Origin: Paraphaeosphaeria minitans
Lineage: Eukaryota; Ascomycota; Dothideomycetes; Pleosporales; Didymosphaeriaceae
Direction: 5' to 3'
Assembly: GCA_015832175.1 (NCBI GenBank)
Contig: WJXW01000019.1
Location: forward strand, 496,001-560,000
Length of the DNA: 64,000 bases
Shown: one piece after another, positions 22,537 to 33,926 of the stretch
Layout: the number at the start of each line of letters is the position of its first letter
Position numbering within the stretch: position 1 is the first letter of the stretch
Notes under the pieces: generated by a model
The model's input: only the letters and a program-made list of their open reading frames with translations
The model's database searches: none
What the model was told of the DNA's origin: nothing
Translations under genes and position numbers: made by a program

Positions 22537-24897
22537 CTACATGAGCGCCTGTCTTGCAATGTCCAGTGCTTTCTGGAATCGCTCATACTTGTTGAGAAGT
22601 TCGTTTCTGGTGCTTGAGGTAACAAAGTTCTCACCTGCCAGATCGGTCAACTCACCGTCCTGTAAATCGCCAATCATCTCAGGGGACAGGCTTTTCACTG
22701 GACCATCGGGGCCAAGATATAGGCGTTCTGTAACCTAGAGAACAACGTTGTCTGTGAACCGTTTCAAAGCAACTTTGTAATAGGCTTACAGTGTATCATG
22801 AATGTCGTTGACAGCCTGATCTTCATTGCTGAGATGAATGCTTTTCAGCATCTGGGTCAGAACGACCGCGCAGCCGTCTTCGACACCTGCAGCCTCCAGT
22901 CTTGCCAAAACTCGCTCTTGACGAATAGCAGAGAGCGTGTCAGCGAAGTAGTGGTTTACAGTTTGAAGAATTCCACCTCTCTCATCGTTCAAGATTATCG
23001 TAAGTTGCTGGCCGGCTTTGTCGTGTATGTTACTGTGTCCATGAGACAGCTTGGTCATAAGTTTCATTCTCAAATCATCGTCCGAGATCCTTTCTGCGAA
23101 AACTGCTTCATTGCATCTCTGAATAGCAGTACTGATTCTTCCAATGTAGACGGTTGCGATGTTTCTCCAGGGTTCGGATTGCTGTCGGAACATGTTCTCA
23201 AGATCTCGCGGATTCACAGTGCCAGGCAGCTCAGCACCACGAGATTCGCGGTACAGGTTTCGAATCCATTCGGAGATATCCCCCCTATCACCACCTGAGC
23301 GCGCAAATTCTTTGTCGATGTCTCCTTGCACGGTGTGGAAAATTTTGGCGTGTCCAGAACGTGCCATGCAATCCGCGAACTTATCGCTAAGCTTGCGCAC
23401 ATGCATACGGAGTTTGACCGGGTCATCTCCGTCGAGCCCTGGGTCGTAGTTGCCGCTTAAAGCATCTGATACATCTTGTTGATATGCATTGGCCAGGCGC
23501 ATTAGGAAACGTCTTTGATCGGCAGTTGTCTGACGCGATGGCCCTAGTATCTCTAGCTCTGTCAGGGTGCTTGATGAAAGCTGTTCGATGTCTTTCACCA
23601 CGTCTGGGAATTAACTGCTGATATGGTCATAAAGAAGACCTCCAAGGAAGGCCTTGAGCGCATAGATTCCGGTTCGATTCTTTTTCAACTCTGTCCACGG
23701 GGCAACTGTTGCAAAGAATTGCTTCTCGCGTCTTTGCCGGTCTTCAATGGTGACTCCCGCCACAATCTCCTGAGTTGAGCGATTCTTCACGACGAACCAA
23801 CCGTGGTTCAGCCTCTCTACCTCGTTCTTGGCAATGCGAAACACCTGTCTCTTGTCAGATGGGCTCCGTCCATCTACCACCATCCGCACTTACACCCTGC
23901 TCGTCTCCAGGCTGCAACGCATCGCATTTCGTAATGATTCCAACGGTACGTTTACCAGCAGGGTCAGCGGCACGGGCCATAGAAAATCTAGATCGGTCAA
24001 TCGTGAGACTACAACCATAGAAGCCACTTACACTTCTTGATTGGCAAGATTGTTCCGAGCATCCATGACCGCCCTGCAAAAAGATCAGAAAGTACTTGAA
24101 CGTCTCGAGGCATACGGACAAGATGATGGTACGCTTATCAGTAATGTAATCCTCAATGAGCTTCCGAATAATCGCCCGGTCTTCTTCGGTCTGATACTTA
24201 GTAGGGTCTGGCGAGTCAGCGGAAATCATACTTCCATAAATCCTGACTTACTGTGAAACAAGCCCGGCACATCAACGACACTGAGGTGATGATGATCGGG
24301 CCCAGAGAGTTCGATTTTGAGGATGTCGTCAGAGAAGCGCTTCTCAAGATCCTCCAGGTTTTCTGTGTTCGGACCCGGTAATCCCATGCGTTCAGCGGCC
24401 TATGCTGCATCAATCCTGCCATTGACCTCGATTAGGCCCAAATACCTCGTTGAAAATTTCCTGAAACCTCTCGCTGTCGAACTCCTCAGCAGAAAGCGTT
24501 TTCGTGAAGCTCAGCAGGAAATCCAAGGTCTCCTCGTCTCCTTGCGCATCTGGTCCAGGGATAATCGTGATTTTGACCTGTGCCTCATGGGCTGGTGCAC
24601 GTCGTAGGACGATTTGCGTTGCAAAACGCGTGCACAAGTCACTAGCGACAGGGAAGGACAGTCCAGTGAGCCCTTCTAAGAGGGACGACTTCCCGCTGGA
24701 CTGGTATCCGACGACTACAAGCTTACACGATGAGTATTGGATCCAACTCTGCGAAAGCTGCTGCATACCTGAGGCAGAGACACGTTCTCACTGACACCAA
24801 GCTCCCGCAGCTTGTCAATCACGCCGAGGATACGCAGACGTTTCTCGTTGTCGAGATCGCCGACGGCACCAAGTCCGAGAGATTTTGTTGTTGTCAT
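22537..24897 (-). pseudogene. Dynamin-like (Mx-type) large GTPase with three in-frame stops
   Basis: Seven exons on the minus strand: 24897-24769, 24721-24446, 24399-24252, 24207-24121, 24074-24032, 23987-23894, 23844-22537. Introns are 44-49 nt, all in frame, including one GTCCGT donor. The frame totals 695 codons, normal for the family. The GTPase domain has G1 GYQSSGKSS, G3 'VVDVPGLF', and G4 'TKCD'. The stalk follows. Three nonsense codons interrupt the last exon: TAA 23611-23613 (between 'YDHISS' and 'FPDVVKDIEQL'), TAA 22786-22788 and TAG 22735-22737 (flanking 'AYYKVALKRFTDNVVL', a conserved dynamin segment). A product could reach only the end of the GTPase domain. The family remodels membranes; this copy is probably dead, or a GTPase-only gene. 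The perfect splice sites imply recent loss. Confidence 0.88.
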
Positions 24898-25377
24898 GGT
24901 GGAATGTTAAAATTGAAGTGTATGCGATTATTTCAGTCACAGATGAAGTGACATACTGCGAGGAATTCGTGTGTCTTTATAGCTTTTGTCGTCAGGATGC
25001 CCCGCCTCTGTCAAAGATAAGCACGAACCGCTTGCGTCGCAGGAAGTATGCTCATGAGATCACGATAAGAGCGTTTGACTGGGAGCCGGAATTTCCATGA
25101 TCATCCTACCATGGAGAGAGACATCCATTTACCGGATATTTGCCGGGTCGGTTGCGATTCCTGTCGTTAAGCGCTTCGTTCTGTCGAACCAAGAGGCGCA
25201 GTGCCCAGCGACGGCGATCAATGTCCTCGTAAGCGAGGTCGACTAACTGAGCTAACCTAAGGAGTATGCCAAGTCGTGTGTACACGCCTTGGCATAACCC
25301 TAGGGTCGTTAACAGTGTTCCATGCCTCCTGTTGAGCTTCATTCACAGATCTTAACGAACCCCTCCTTAACGTAAAG
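24898..25377. other. Divergent promoter region
   Basis: 480 bp between the dynamin-like locus and the next plus-strand gene. No specific site was identified. Confidence 0.4.
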
Positions 25378-26806
25378 ATGAAAACAATTGAATTCATCGA
25401 GCTTCTGCAAAAACACAATCCCGACGAGCCTATTTCCGACGTGCTTCAATCACCTGTGAGAGTTCGTTCTTAGGCAGTTTGTTCTGTCCTTTCTGACCTT
25501 TATAGGAACTTTACGACGTTATCAAACCTGTCTTCGAGAATAAGACGACAGGCACTAATGGAAGAGCTGTCCGCGCGTCAAAAACACTAGACCGAGTGAA
25601 ACTCTGGCTTAGTGCTCAACTGGTGCGTCTTGTAGTCGAATGGGCAACGAATCCAGCAAAGTTCTTCGAGCCTTGGAGCTTGGATGTTCAGCCTGAGCCG
25701 AATCAGTCTACGAGTCGGATTAATGAGCCTGTCCCCGCAATCAACAACCTCACGGCCAAATCAACCTTAGCGGATTTGAAGTCAGCTCTCGATCAGAAGG
25801 TCGCGCGGATGAGGAGAATCGAATCTCGCAAACATGAGGATAACATTCGCTTCCTTTTCAACGCGTTGTTTTTCCGTGATCTTTTCATGCTCTTCACACC
25901 TCAGAATAGCATGGTCTTTCTTAAGGCTAGCATGGTCGTTCCCTATGCCACTCAGATACTTTCACAGCTATCTGCGATTGAGCTGCTGGATGACTTCGTC
26001 CATTGGGTGAAGTTGGGGCAGCTATATCACCTAGTCGGTACCATACTAGGTGAAGGTTCTTGGTTCGTATTTGCGGACCCCTTCACGAAGGAGAGGTAGA
26101 CAAATCGTCAAGCTAGTCTCTGAATCGGTGAAGCTGACAACTACTAGTTTGATCGAGAATCTTCCGAAGACGCTTTCTGCCTTGACCGATAGCCTCCAAC
26201 CGTTCAAGGAAAAAGTCTCTATCATAGCGAACGAAACTCGAGCAAAAGACGCGGCCGGCGCCATTCGTCAATTCCAAAGACCGCACAAACTCTTCGTTTC
26301 AAGTATAACGCTAGAGACCTGTCCATCATCGTCCGTAGATGCGACGGAGTCGAGCTCAGCCTCAGGCTCGTCATCGTCTTGTCCATCCACTAGCCGACGG
26401 GAAGACATACCGGAACTCCGTGGACCGAAGAGGAAAAGACAGGCTAAAGATGGACAGTCAAAGCCTTCAAAGAAAAATCGCAAGGGTACTTCCCCGTCAC
26501 CTTCCCATCAAACTAGCCAAGACACACATCACGATGAGAGCATTCAAGGTAACAGTATTTAGGTCAAATATTGACGACATCGCTAACATAATAACAGATA
26601 TATTACCGTCTAGCGAAAGCGGCCACCAACACATGTCCTCGGAATCCAGTATTCTCAGCCTCAATCAGGGCTTTGCTAGTTTCCCTGACTTCAATTTCAA
26701 CCAAGACATATTGCAGTTCGATCTCGACCTCAATAATTTCAACTTCTACCAAGACATTTTCCCATTCGACGACACCAGCCAAGTACTAGGACCGCTTTCA
26801 GCCTAG
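25378..26806 (+). CDS. Unknown protein with basic patch and acidic-aromatic tail
   Basis: Four exons: 25378-25455, 25506-26037, 26096-26548, 26598-26806 (423 residues). Introns are 50 nt (GTGAGA...TTATAG, branch CTGAC), 58 nt (GTACCA...GGAGAG) and 49 nt (GTAACA...TAACAG, branch GCTAAC). Frames match at all joins. The first 300 residues are mostly helical (MKTIEFIELLQKHNPDEP..., FRDLFMLFTPQN). Residues about 330-350 hold a nuclear-localisation-like cluster (GPKRKRQAKDGQSKPSKKNR). The tail repeats Phe/Asp/Asn blocks (FPDFNFNQDILQFDLDLNNF), like acidic-aromatic activation domains. A nuclear regulatory role is possible but is only inference; I know no family. The second intron lacks a clear branch site and is the weakest join. 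Confidence 0.7.
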
Positions 26807-27060
26807 CTAGTTAGAAGGTAGAACTCCACGCCTTTACTAATGAAGGCCGGTTCCCCCGCAGCACAGAAGACTGCGTATCCTAGTGACAAATCCACATGTG
26901 AGCCTTTGTCGGTGGATAACCTCTCATCGGTGGAGAGGTAAGACGGCGTTTCCGAGATATAAATGGGAATAATGTACTGATTTTCAGAGGTCCCTACTCT
27001 CGCACCATTTTTCGAACGGAAGATAACCCATCCTCTTGGAGGCTATCTAATAATCAGCGG

Positions 27061-27516
27061 TCATTTAATAAGCGGAGATGACAAGCCTACGTTTTGGTAT
27101 AGTTTGGGAATTGCGGCTTTAGAGAGCGGGATGATTTTCTCACCCACGTCTCCTGCAACGCATCTCTCCAGGTTTGGCTGCGATGCCGCTTCATAATTAT
27201 GCCCTTTGTTTCTAATGTACGTGGATAACTCGTTGATGGTATCGAGGGAGCCTATGGAGATGCTCTCTAGATGTTTGGGCATGGATAACGTGTACGTCGA
27301 AGAGCGATCTCGGGGGAACACGAGGATGTGCAAGAATTGCTAGGGTAGATAAAATACTCTGCGTTTTCTTAGAACAGCTAATAAAACGCGTGTGATACTT
27401 ACGGCGCCGTCTTGAGGGAGATGCCTGACTGTGTTGTTAGCTGCTATGGACAGGCCGGGCTCGACCAGCCTTGTTTGGCGGGGCCCAAGATACCGAACGG
27501 GATATCTTTTATCCAT
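27061..27516 (-). CDS. Unknown 130-residue protein, two exons
   Basis: Exon 1 27516-27403 starts MDKRYPVRYLGPRQTRLV and ends at a canonical GTAAGT. A 63-nt intron (acceptor CCCTAG) leads to exon 2 339-61 of the same kilobase (27339-27061), giving '...HLPQDGA|QFLHILVFPRDRS'. Both exons are in phase 0 and free of stops. The spliced frame is convincing, but I recognise no family. It sits on the opposite strand from, and 254 bp beyond, the gene at 25378-26806. Confidence 0.62.
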
Positions 27517-27962
27517 GGCGGGGTCAGGTCATGTGACTACCAGGCTGACTTTGAGTAATCTCCAGCCATAACTAACTAGTTCTCATTCGTTATCTGCTTA
27601 TTTTAAAGAGATGTATTCATAATTATGTCAACTCTATACGTCTTCGACCAACTCAGCATTGGCCACTGCGCTGATACCATCAGTGCCATTGCGTCGCGGT
27701 GCCCTGCTGACCGCTACAAGCGCCGGACGACTTGCATGGCACTAGCAAATGGGTGCGTCGTGCGTGCAAGGGTGTACGGGAATTCAGGGAGGGCAATTCT
27801 CACATTTATTGGTAGAGATGATTTTGAATGCTAAAGTCATGTCGAACCGATCCCTTGAAGTGGTTAGAGCTTGCCGACCCCGTTGTTCTTCTGCCTATGG
27901 AACAAAGCATAAGTACCCTGACTACATGCCCGTTACTTTCGTTTCCAATCTCCTATCCATCC
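27517..27962. other. Intergenic, nothing recognised
   Basis: Overlapping short frames only; this region could hold lost 5' sequence of the nucleotidyltransferase relic. Confidence 0.4.
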
Positions 27963-28213
27963 ATGGCAGAGATATATGCCACAGATCGATTCGCCCAACT
28001 TCACGACGACCTAGCGCAGATCACTTACTCTTGGTTGCAGAACATCTGTCAGAAATATGCCAGGGCGCCGCCATACCGCATACATTTTGGGGAGGTTGGA
28101 CAGTTCGACTAAGGGGCGGCAGCCGAGAAACACAAGATGTTGATATTACTGTGTCCGCAACTATGGAGCAGTTCAAGCAGTCGGTGCTACCGATGCCTCG
28201 GTACTCTGTATAG
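27963..28213 (+). pseudogene. Nucleotidyltransferase-like relic, frameshifted
   Basis: One frame reads MAEIYATDRFAQLHDDLAQI... from 27963. After about 28063 the continuation is in another frame: 'AAIPHTFWGGWTVRLRGGSR' and 'ETQDVDITVSATMEQFKQ'. The pattern GGW...RLRGxxRETxDVD is the core of a nucleotidyltransferase family common in fungi (Gly-Gly plus D-x-D). A single missing base would join the two. The frame ends early at TAG 28211-28213, well before the usual C-terminus. The active-site residues remain, but the gene is truncated. Confidence 0.65.
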
Positions 28214-28606
28214 CATCACGTATTACTGAGATTTTTCTCCTCTGCTAAAGCATGTTATGGGACCTGGCGGCTATTGCGGACCTATATGTGTGGCGGTAGA
28301 CAAGATCTTGCTGATCAACTTTTTTTGTTATTCACCTATGCATAACTTCTCCTGCGGCCTTCGTCTGTGCGTTGCGAAGCTGATCGTTGAAATTTAGAGT
28401 TCATGCCGTAAGCAGGGACCTGGAATCGTATATGTACGTGCCCAAACCCAATAAGGCTGAGACGTCCTTCACAGTTGCCTTCTTGCAAGCTTAAACTCCC
28501 ATCATATCCTTCTGCAGAACTTCCTGCAGCCTGTGTAAGAATGTCAACACATTGCTCGGTAATTACTCTATTCTATCAGATAATGAATCCAGACTGACCG
28601 CCTTGA

Positions 28607-28945
28607 AATCAGAAACCGAACAATGTCACGGACGCAAAGAAGTCATGTCGCCTTGATGCTATACGATTTACCCTGACAAAACCGACTGTACTCCACAAGA
28701 TCATCGAAGTTAAACACTTACTGCATTCAACTCTTGTGTATGCATCTGTTACTGAATTCTACGAGAGGGACGATAATCCAGTGGAAGCATCTGGAGTTGT
28801 AGCGTATACTTGGGAAGGTTTCATCGCTACAGAATTCAAAGACACGGAGATATATCATGAAGCAGTCGAACAAGTCTCGCATATGGAAATTGAGTCAAAC
28901 AAGGTGCCGGAGGAAACTGAATCGAATGGATGGCTTCCTTCGTAG
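28607..28945 (+). CDS. Unknown open frame, 112 residues, possible gene fragment
   Basis: An open frame without an early ATG reads 'TKPTVLHKIIEVKHLLHSTL' and 'ERDDNPVEASGVVAYTWEGF', with coding-like composition. It may be a 3' exon or a remnant of the neighbouring relic. No family is recognised. Confidence 0.3.
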   Translation, partial: NQKPNNVTDAKKSCRLDAIRFTLTKPTVLHKIIEVKHLLHSTLVYASVTEFYERDDNPVEASGVVAYTWEGFIATEFKDTEIYHEAVEQVSHMEIESNKVPEETESNGWLPS

Positions 28946-29569
28946 ATCTTCACATGTTTTGGCTGAAGCTCTCTACTCCTACACCGGCTTCTCCCTGCAT
29001 GTCTCAAGCAGTATTAGCCTAGGAGGTCAAAACGAGCGCTTGACTTAGTTGTCTATCAAAATATAGAGATTCTGGGGCCTCACTACTTTATGGACGCGTC
29101 CTCAATCGCTGTTTCACATGCGTTTCAGTTGGCGCTGAGATGCCAAAACCTCTTTCCAGTCGTAAAGCCAGGCAACCAACATTACAATGAACAGAGGGCA
29201 CTCGAGGAGTAGCACAGGAACGGAAAACGTGTCCGACAATCAAGTGAGGCACGGAAGCTTCCTGTTGCTACGGGGCGTGGCCTAGAGACGTGTGTAAGCG
29301 TATCTCAAGTAAACAATGCCAGTCCCCAAGCGAACGTGCTAGTCGCTCGTGCAGCTTGGCTTCGACTGCGCATCGCTCGTCCGAGTCGTACTGATGCGCG
29401 TCTAGATCTCTTTTTGAGAGTCTTATTGTGCGAGCGTCTCATCGGCAATATGCGGGTTGTAGTAATTTGAATGTTTAAGAAAGGAAATGGCGAATATCTG
29501 TTCGTCAAGGTGGGAAGGGATCCAAGAGAGAGGTAGAAGATAAATAGAGAATCTCTATTATTTGAGTAG
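28946..29569. other. Intergenic, nothing recognised
   Basis: No gene is supported between the unknown frame and the Mps1 fragment. Confidence 0.4.
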
Positions 29570-30705
29570 CATTGAACAGTTGGACAGAGATGCTCTATTT
29601 CTTAAGCAGGCCATGACACCGCATTCAGTCGTGCCCTTGTAACCCATAACAGCAGCTTCATCCGCAGCGTCAAGCTTGACTCTCTTCAATGCAAGCAGCT
29701 TGTAATTTTCTGCCATTCCGCGCAGAACGACTGAACTGCCGCCCTTGCCTATCCGTTCCATGAGCTGGTAGTGTCTGTTGTGGACTGTCACAATGCTCCT
29801 CTTGTTTCGCTTTCTAGTCTTGGTCGTCGCAGCACCAGCAGTAACAGTCACAGTCTCAAGCGCAGACGTCCTTGGTGGTGGTGGAGGCGCCGGTCTTCTC
29901 GGGGTATTCGCGCTTATCGACGGTAATGGTACTAGTCTTTCCTGTCTCTGGATGGGTGACAAAGCTGTCGCGGTGGTTGCATGTCGTGGTCTGCTGTCTT
30001 CATGATCGAGTCCGGGACCTTCATGACTGAGCCGGCGGCATTCTTGGAATCCGGTTTTACCACCGACATAGGGACAAGATTTTCCTGGTCCTGGGAAGGC
30101 GGATGTCTCTCATCTTCGCTCTGCGGCGTCCGTCGTGACCACCTCATGGGCGCGCCTCGCAGCGGCACCCTCTTGATGCGCCAACTCGGCGCAGGTGTGA
30201 CGGTATTAAGCACGGGCGTGCCTGACCCACTGCGCGAGACGCGCACTTTTGGTTTCCATATCCTTTCAGGAGAGTTGGCCTCGTTCTGTGCCAGCAGCGC
30301 AGTGGTGAGCGCGCTGAGCTTCATGGGTTGCGGGATCTCGTCATCGGACGAATCGCCAATGTCGATGTTCTGCATCATGGGCGCATTCGCCGAGAAGCCC
30401 TGGCTCTGGCCCAGCAGGCTGAGCAGCGAGTCTTTGCGCAGCCAGACATTTGACTGCGAGTGCATGCAGCCGAGGCTGCTGTAAGAGCCGATTGGGGTGG
30501 ACGAGGCCGTGGCCGTGAAGTGAGGCGGCGCGTCGGTCGCGAGCGTGACCGCACTCTGGGCTACCGCGAGCTGTGCAGGCGCGTGAATTGACTCGGGATA
30601 GCGAACGTCGGCTGTAGTGTTAGTTTTCCACACATAAGGCGCGGTGCGACCCGGCGGCTGTTCGTTGTAGGAATGCGGCGGTGGTGGGTTGGAGTGAGAA
30701 CTGGT
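29570..30705 (-). pseudogene. Mps1/TTK-type kinase, N-terminal fragment
   Basis: On the minus strand the sequence runs from 'SSHSNPPPPHSYNEQPPGR' next to a LINE tail, through a disordered Ser/Pro-rich region, to the start of a kinase domain: 'HYQLMERIGKGGSSVVLRGM', 'AENYKLLALKRVKL', 'DAADEAAVMGYKG'. The Gly-rich loop and the catalytic Lys (LALKRV) fit the Mps1 spindle-checkpoint kinase, whose fungal members have AENYKxxALKRVxLxxADE. A one-base frameshift lies near 29965 (between 'DHDMQPPRQLC' and 'ATALSPIQRQERLV'). Homology fades after GYKG at about 29640, so the rest of the kinase is missing. The 5' end is cut by the LINE at 30706. This is a non-functional partial copy; the functional gene should be elsewhere in the genome. 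Confidence 0.75.
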
Positions 30706-30905
30706 GGTTGGTTGGTTGGTTGGTATTCATTTTATGTCTAGTTGATGGGGATTAAGTCCACCATCTCGCCCCTCGAAGGGCATATACGACGTGCTAAGCT
30801 ATGGAATTATAGTGCTGGCACACTACCTTAGAAAGCATTTCTTGCCTACGCGGGTATTGCTACCGTTTCATGCTACAGCTCCCCGTCCAGCTGGGGAGAC
30901 TGAGC
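30706..30905 (-). mobile_element. LINE-like 3' end with (GGTT)n tail
   Basis: Four GGTT units (30706-30722) are followed by about 180 bp that match the inverse complement of 55553-55726 at roughly 85-90 percent by eye, with several C/T differences. The shared body plus CCAA/GGTT tail marks a non-LTR retrotransposon 3' end, read on the minus strand. It directly abuts the Mps1 fragment. Confidence 0.65.
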
Positions 30906-31802
30906 AGAGTGCGTACATTAGGGTGGATCCCTTGTGTGTTCAGAGGCAGTTGAGTGCCGTGAGAGAGAGCACGAAAGAGTAGGTGGGTGTAGAGAGCCGG
31001 TGCTCTGTCGGATAGTGCCGTAGCTCTGCGCATGGAGAGCCTTTGTATTCAGGCCTGACAAGTGCCCATATCTTGCAAGAACAAGCAGTGGCAAGGTTGT
31101 CTCCTTGTCTTAGCGGTGGTTGTGGCCTTCGACCGAACGTGAAAATCTGAGTGGCGCACGGGCCATTTTGAAAAGATTTCAGCTCAGCGAAGAGCTGAAA
31201 GACAAAACAGGGCAGCGCGCCTGCCACAACGCCTGCAGCGGAGAGATGACGTTGGAAAACAAATTTCAGAAGGCATTTGAGTCGTGTTTTGACGAAAATT
31301 GATAGATATCGACCTTCGCTGACCTGGATAAGTTGATGTTCGGTGAGAACTGGTGGTTCGCGTATCTGTTAGATGCATAATTCTGGAAAAGCTTGGCGCG
31401 CACCGTCGATTTTTCCTCACTACACTAATTGCATGGCGCGTTAAATCAGTACCTAAATGCTGCCCCCGCCCGTCCACGTGCCATCTACGCGTTCGGTAAG
31501 CTTGAAATCGTAGGGTTCACGCGTATATAGGTTATACTGACTGATCTCTGGTGTTGTAGTCATCAAATATGTGTCCCCAAGCAGCAGGCGGCTCCCGCCC
31601 ATCACGGCTACGGAACCTAGATGAGCACGCAGACCGTTTTGCCAACGCAGCGCGCAAGTCTGGAGCTGTTAGAGCTGCTAGAGCTGCAAGATCCCAGATC
31701 AGGCCCTTGCACGCTCTATAGTAAGTCAAGGCTATAGAGTTACGTGCAGAGCTCTATACTGACCGCTTTTCTGGTGTTGCAGGTGTCGCAGTAACGTTAG
31801 TC
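30906..31802. other. Flank of the Tc1/mariner relic
   Basis: It may contain the transposon's 5' region. A frame at 31570-31720 (MCPQAAGGSRPSRLRNLD) ends beside a GTAAGT site. The terminal repeat was not found. Confidence 0.4.
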
Positions 31803-32944
31803 ATGTACGCTGTTATAGGTATCCCAACGCGTCCTTGCCGGCGCGACCTCGTCCCGCCCCAGCCTCCTAATCCTGTATATCTTGATCGCGGTATCTCTAC
31901 GCGTACTCGCAATAATGTCAAGCGCTTCTTAGACGATGGTTGGCATCTGACTGCTATTGCAGCACGCGAGCGCTGCTCTCTACATGCTGTTACAAACGTG
32001 TGCGAGAACCTGGACAAGTTTGTCAACGTCCGCGTCCTCTGCAGCGCAAACTTGGGAAACCTTCGGGTATCTCTGATGAAGATGGACAAGCGTTGTTTGA
32101 TGAGCTCATTCAGTCTGGCTGGATGTATCAAGATGAGATAATACGGTGGCTGGCAATTGAGCGCAACTGCCGTGTATCGCGCCAGGCAGTATCGCGATAC
32201 TTGAAGAAGAGAGACTGGGGTCAGCGGAAACTGCGGCCCTTTTCGGTCAATCGAAACGAGGACCTCCGGCAGGGTTACCGTGTAAGGATGGCTCAGTACG
32301 TGCAGGAGGATCTCTGCTTTATCGATGAGGCGATCTTTAACGAAAAGAGCGGCTGGAGGCATAAGGCATATGCTCCTGTTGCTGATTGTCGGTACAGTCA
32401 GGACATCCGGTGTGGAGACACCTGGGCGATTCCGCCAGCCTACACGGCACAGCATGGCTACTTGCCCTGCACTGGCATCAAGGAGGGCTACTAGAATCAT
32501 GGGCAGTTTGTCGACTGGATTGAAACGCAGCTTATACCTACCCTGCGAGCCTTCTACGGCGACAAGCCGATGGTGATTGTCCTCGACAACGTCTTTATCC
32601 ATACGAATAACGATGTCCGCGCCGTCGTCGAGCGCGCTGGCTACCTGCTGCAGTACTTGCCGCCGTACTCGCCAGACTATAATCCCGTTGAGCTTACCTT
32701 TGCAGAGTTGAAGGCCTGGATCTGGCGAAATTACGTCTTCATGCGTTCTCGATTCGGGCGCAATCCGTTCGGCGATTTCTTGAAGGCGGCAGTTTACGGG
32801 AGTCGCTGTGACAGGTTCGCGAGGAAACACTTTCGTTACGCGGCGGGCGGTTTGTATATTGACGATGAGACTCTGCTGAGGGTGAGGAGAGAATTGAGGG
32901 GAGAGTTTGACTTTGACTTCGAGCTTAACGAGGACGACGAGTAG
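31803..32944 (+). pseudogene. Tc1/mariner DDE transposase, decayed
   Basis: The frame starts MYAVIGIPTRPCRRDL and soon reads 'DRGISTRTRNNVKRFLDDGW' (helix-turn-helix region). At about 32026 it shifts to 'RPLQRKLGKPSGISDEDGQA'. The DDE_3 core follows: first Asp in 'LCFIDEAIFNEKSGWR', second in 'MVIVLDNVFIH', Glu in 'YSPDYNPVELTF'. An in-frame TAG at 32492-32494 (KEGY|NHGQFVDW) breaks the core, and the frame then continues to 32944. One frameshift and one stop make it non-functional. It faces the decayed accessory frame at 33927-34640, the same layout as the intact element at 39-42 kb. Confidence 0.88.
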
Positions 32945-33926
32945 CGCCAAGCCCTGCTGCCGCCGGGCGTGGAGCGTCGCCTTATGTGTTGAGGGGGAGT
33001 GGGAGAGCTCTGTGGGGCCTTCGGGGCCTTCTTGGGCCATGCTCTACACCCGGCGGCGGACGGGCGTGGTCTCAAGCGACGAGCAGGCTGATCCATCCCC
33101 CGACGGCGGCGGCGGCGGAGAGGAGGATTCTTGCAGATGAGGTCGGCATGGATGGCGAAGAGACGGGTCGAGTCTCCGAAGGAGATGCTCGCGATCTTGG
33201 TGACGAGGCAGAAGACGGCGAGCTCCTGCAGATCAGGTGAGCATGGACGGTGGGTGTAGAGACGGGTCGACTTTCCGAAGAAGGTGTTCGCGATGAACAG
33301 GAGAAGGAGAAGGAGGAGGAGGAGGTGCTCTTTACATAGAACCAACATGACCTGGGGACTTAGAGACTTTGGGCTTTTGGAGGTTTGTCACGTACGCTGC
33401 AGATCTACTAGATGAGCTGGTGTCTCTGTACTATACGTAATAGTATAAAGCCACCTAGCTGCCTGCTAGCTGGGCTAGTGTTCCTTTACTATGCGTAATA
33501 GTACAAAATACCTGCCTACCTCTCGGCTGGGCTGCAGTTCTTGTACTCTACCTACTTGTACGATCACCTGATATTATGCCTGGTGCGCCAGCATTATGTA
33601 TTATTGGTAATAGTCCAAACTGCCCTGTAATTGGACAATATATAAATGAATCTCTACATTGAATAAAGAAGACAAAGTCGAAGGCTAGAACAAAGTTCTT
33701 AATTCATAATACGTACAATAACGCTTGATTGAAAGCCGAATATCGCCGTATGAGTATCAATGTAGGGGTATCTCTGTAAACAATAAGAATAAAGGATCCA
33801 ACGCCACATTACCTATATAGAGAAGTTGTTGTTATCCCTGTCACTACCTGCAGGGTGCTCCTTAGGTATGGCATACAGCATTCTTTGCTGTACGGTAGCT
33901 AGACTTGGACTGCCTCAGATCCCTCC
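32945..33926. other. Region between the convergent relic genes
   Basis: It holds a roughly 95-bp imperfect direct repeat (GAGACGGGTCGA at 33159 and 33259), two 17-nt palindromes, and an AT-rich stretch with TATAAAT and AATAAA-like sites (33640-33720) that could be a retrotransposon LTR, though no terminal repeats or target duplication were found. Confidence 0.45.
33429..33503. repeat. Two TACTAT-N5-ATAGTA palindromes
   Basis: 17-nt motifs at 33429-33445 and 33487-33503, identical except in the five-base spacer. The same motif occurs beside the transposase stop of the intact element (41095-41157). Confidence 0.85.

Noticed and set aside
22735..22788. Reading the segment between two stops of the dynamin-like gene as an intron (GTAAGC...CTCTAG)
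   Set aside because: The join would be out of frame, and the segment itself encodes a conserved dynamin motif in the main frame.
31754..33040. 428-codon minus-strand frame across the Tc1/mariner relic
   Set aside because: It is antisense to the transposase core, whose motifs are clear on the plus strand; the long frame is a by-product of codon composition.
33575..33720. Possible LTR with TATAAAT and AATAAA-like sites
   Set aside because: No matching terminal inverted repeat, second copy or target duplication could be found in the window.
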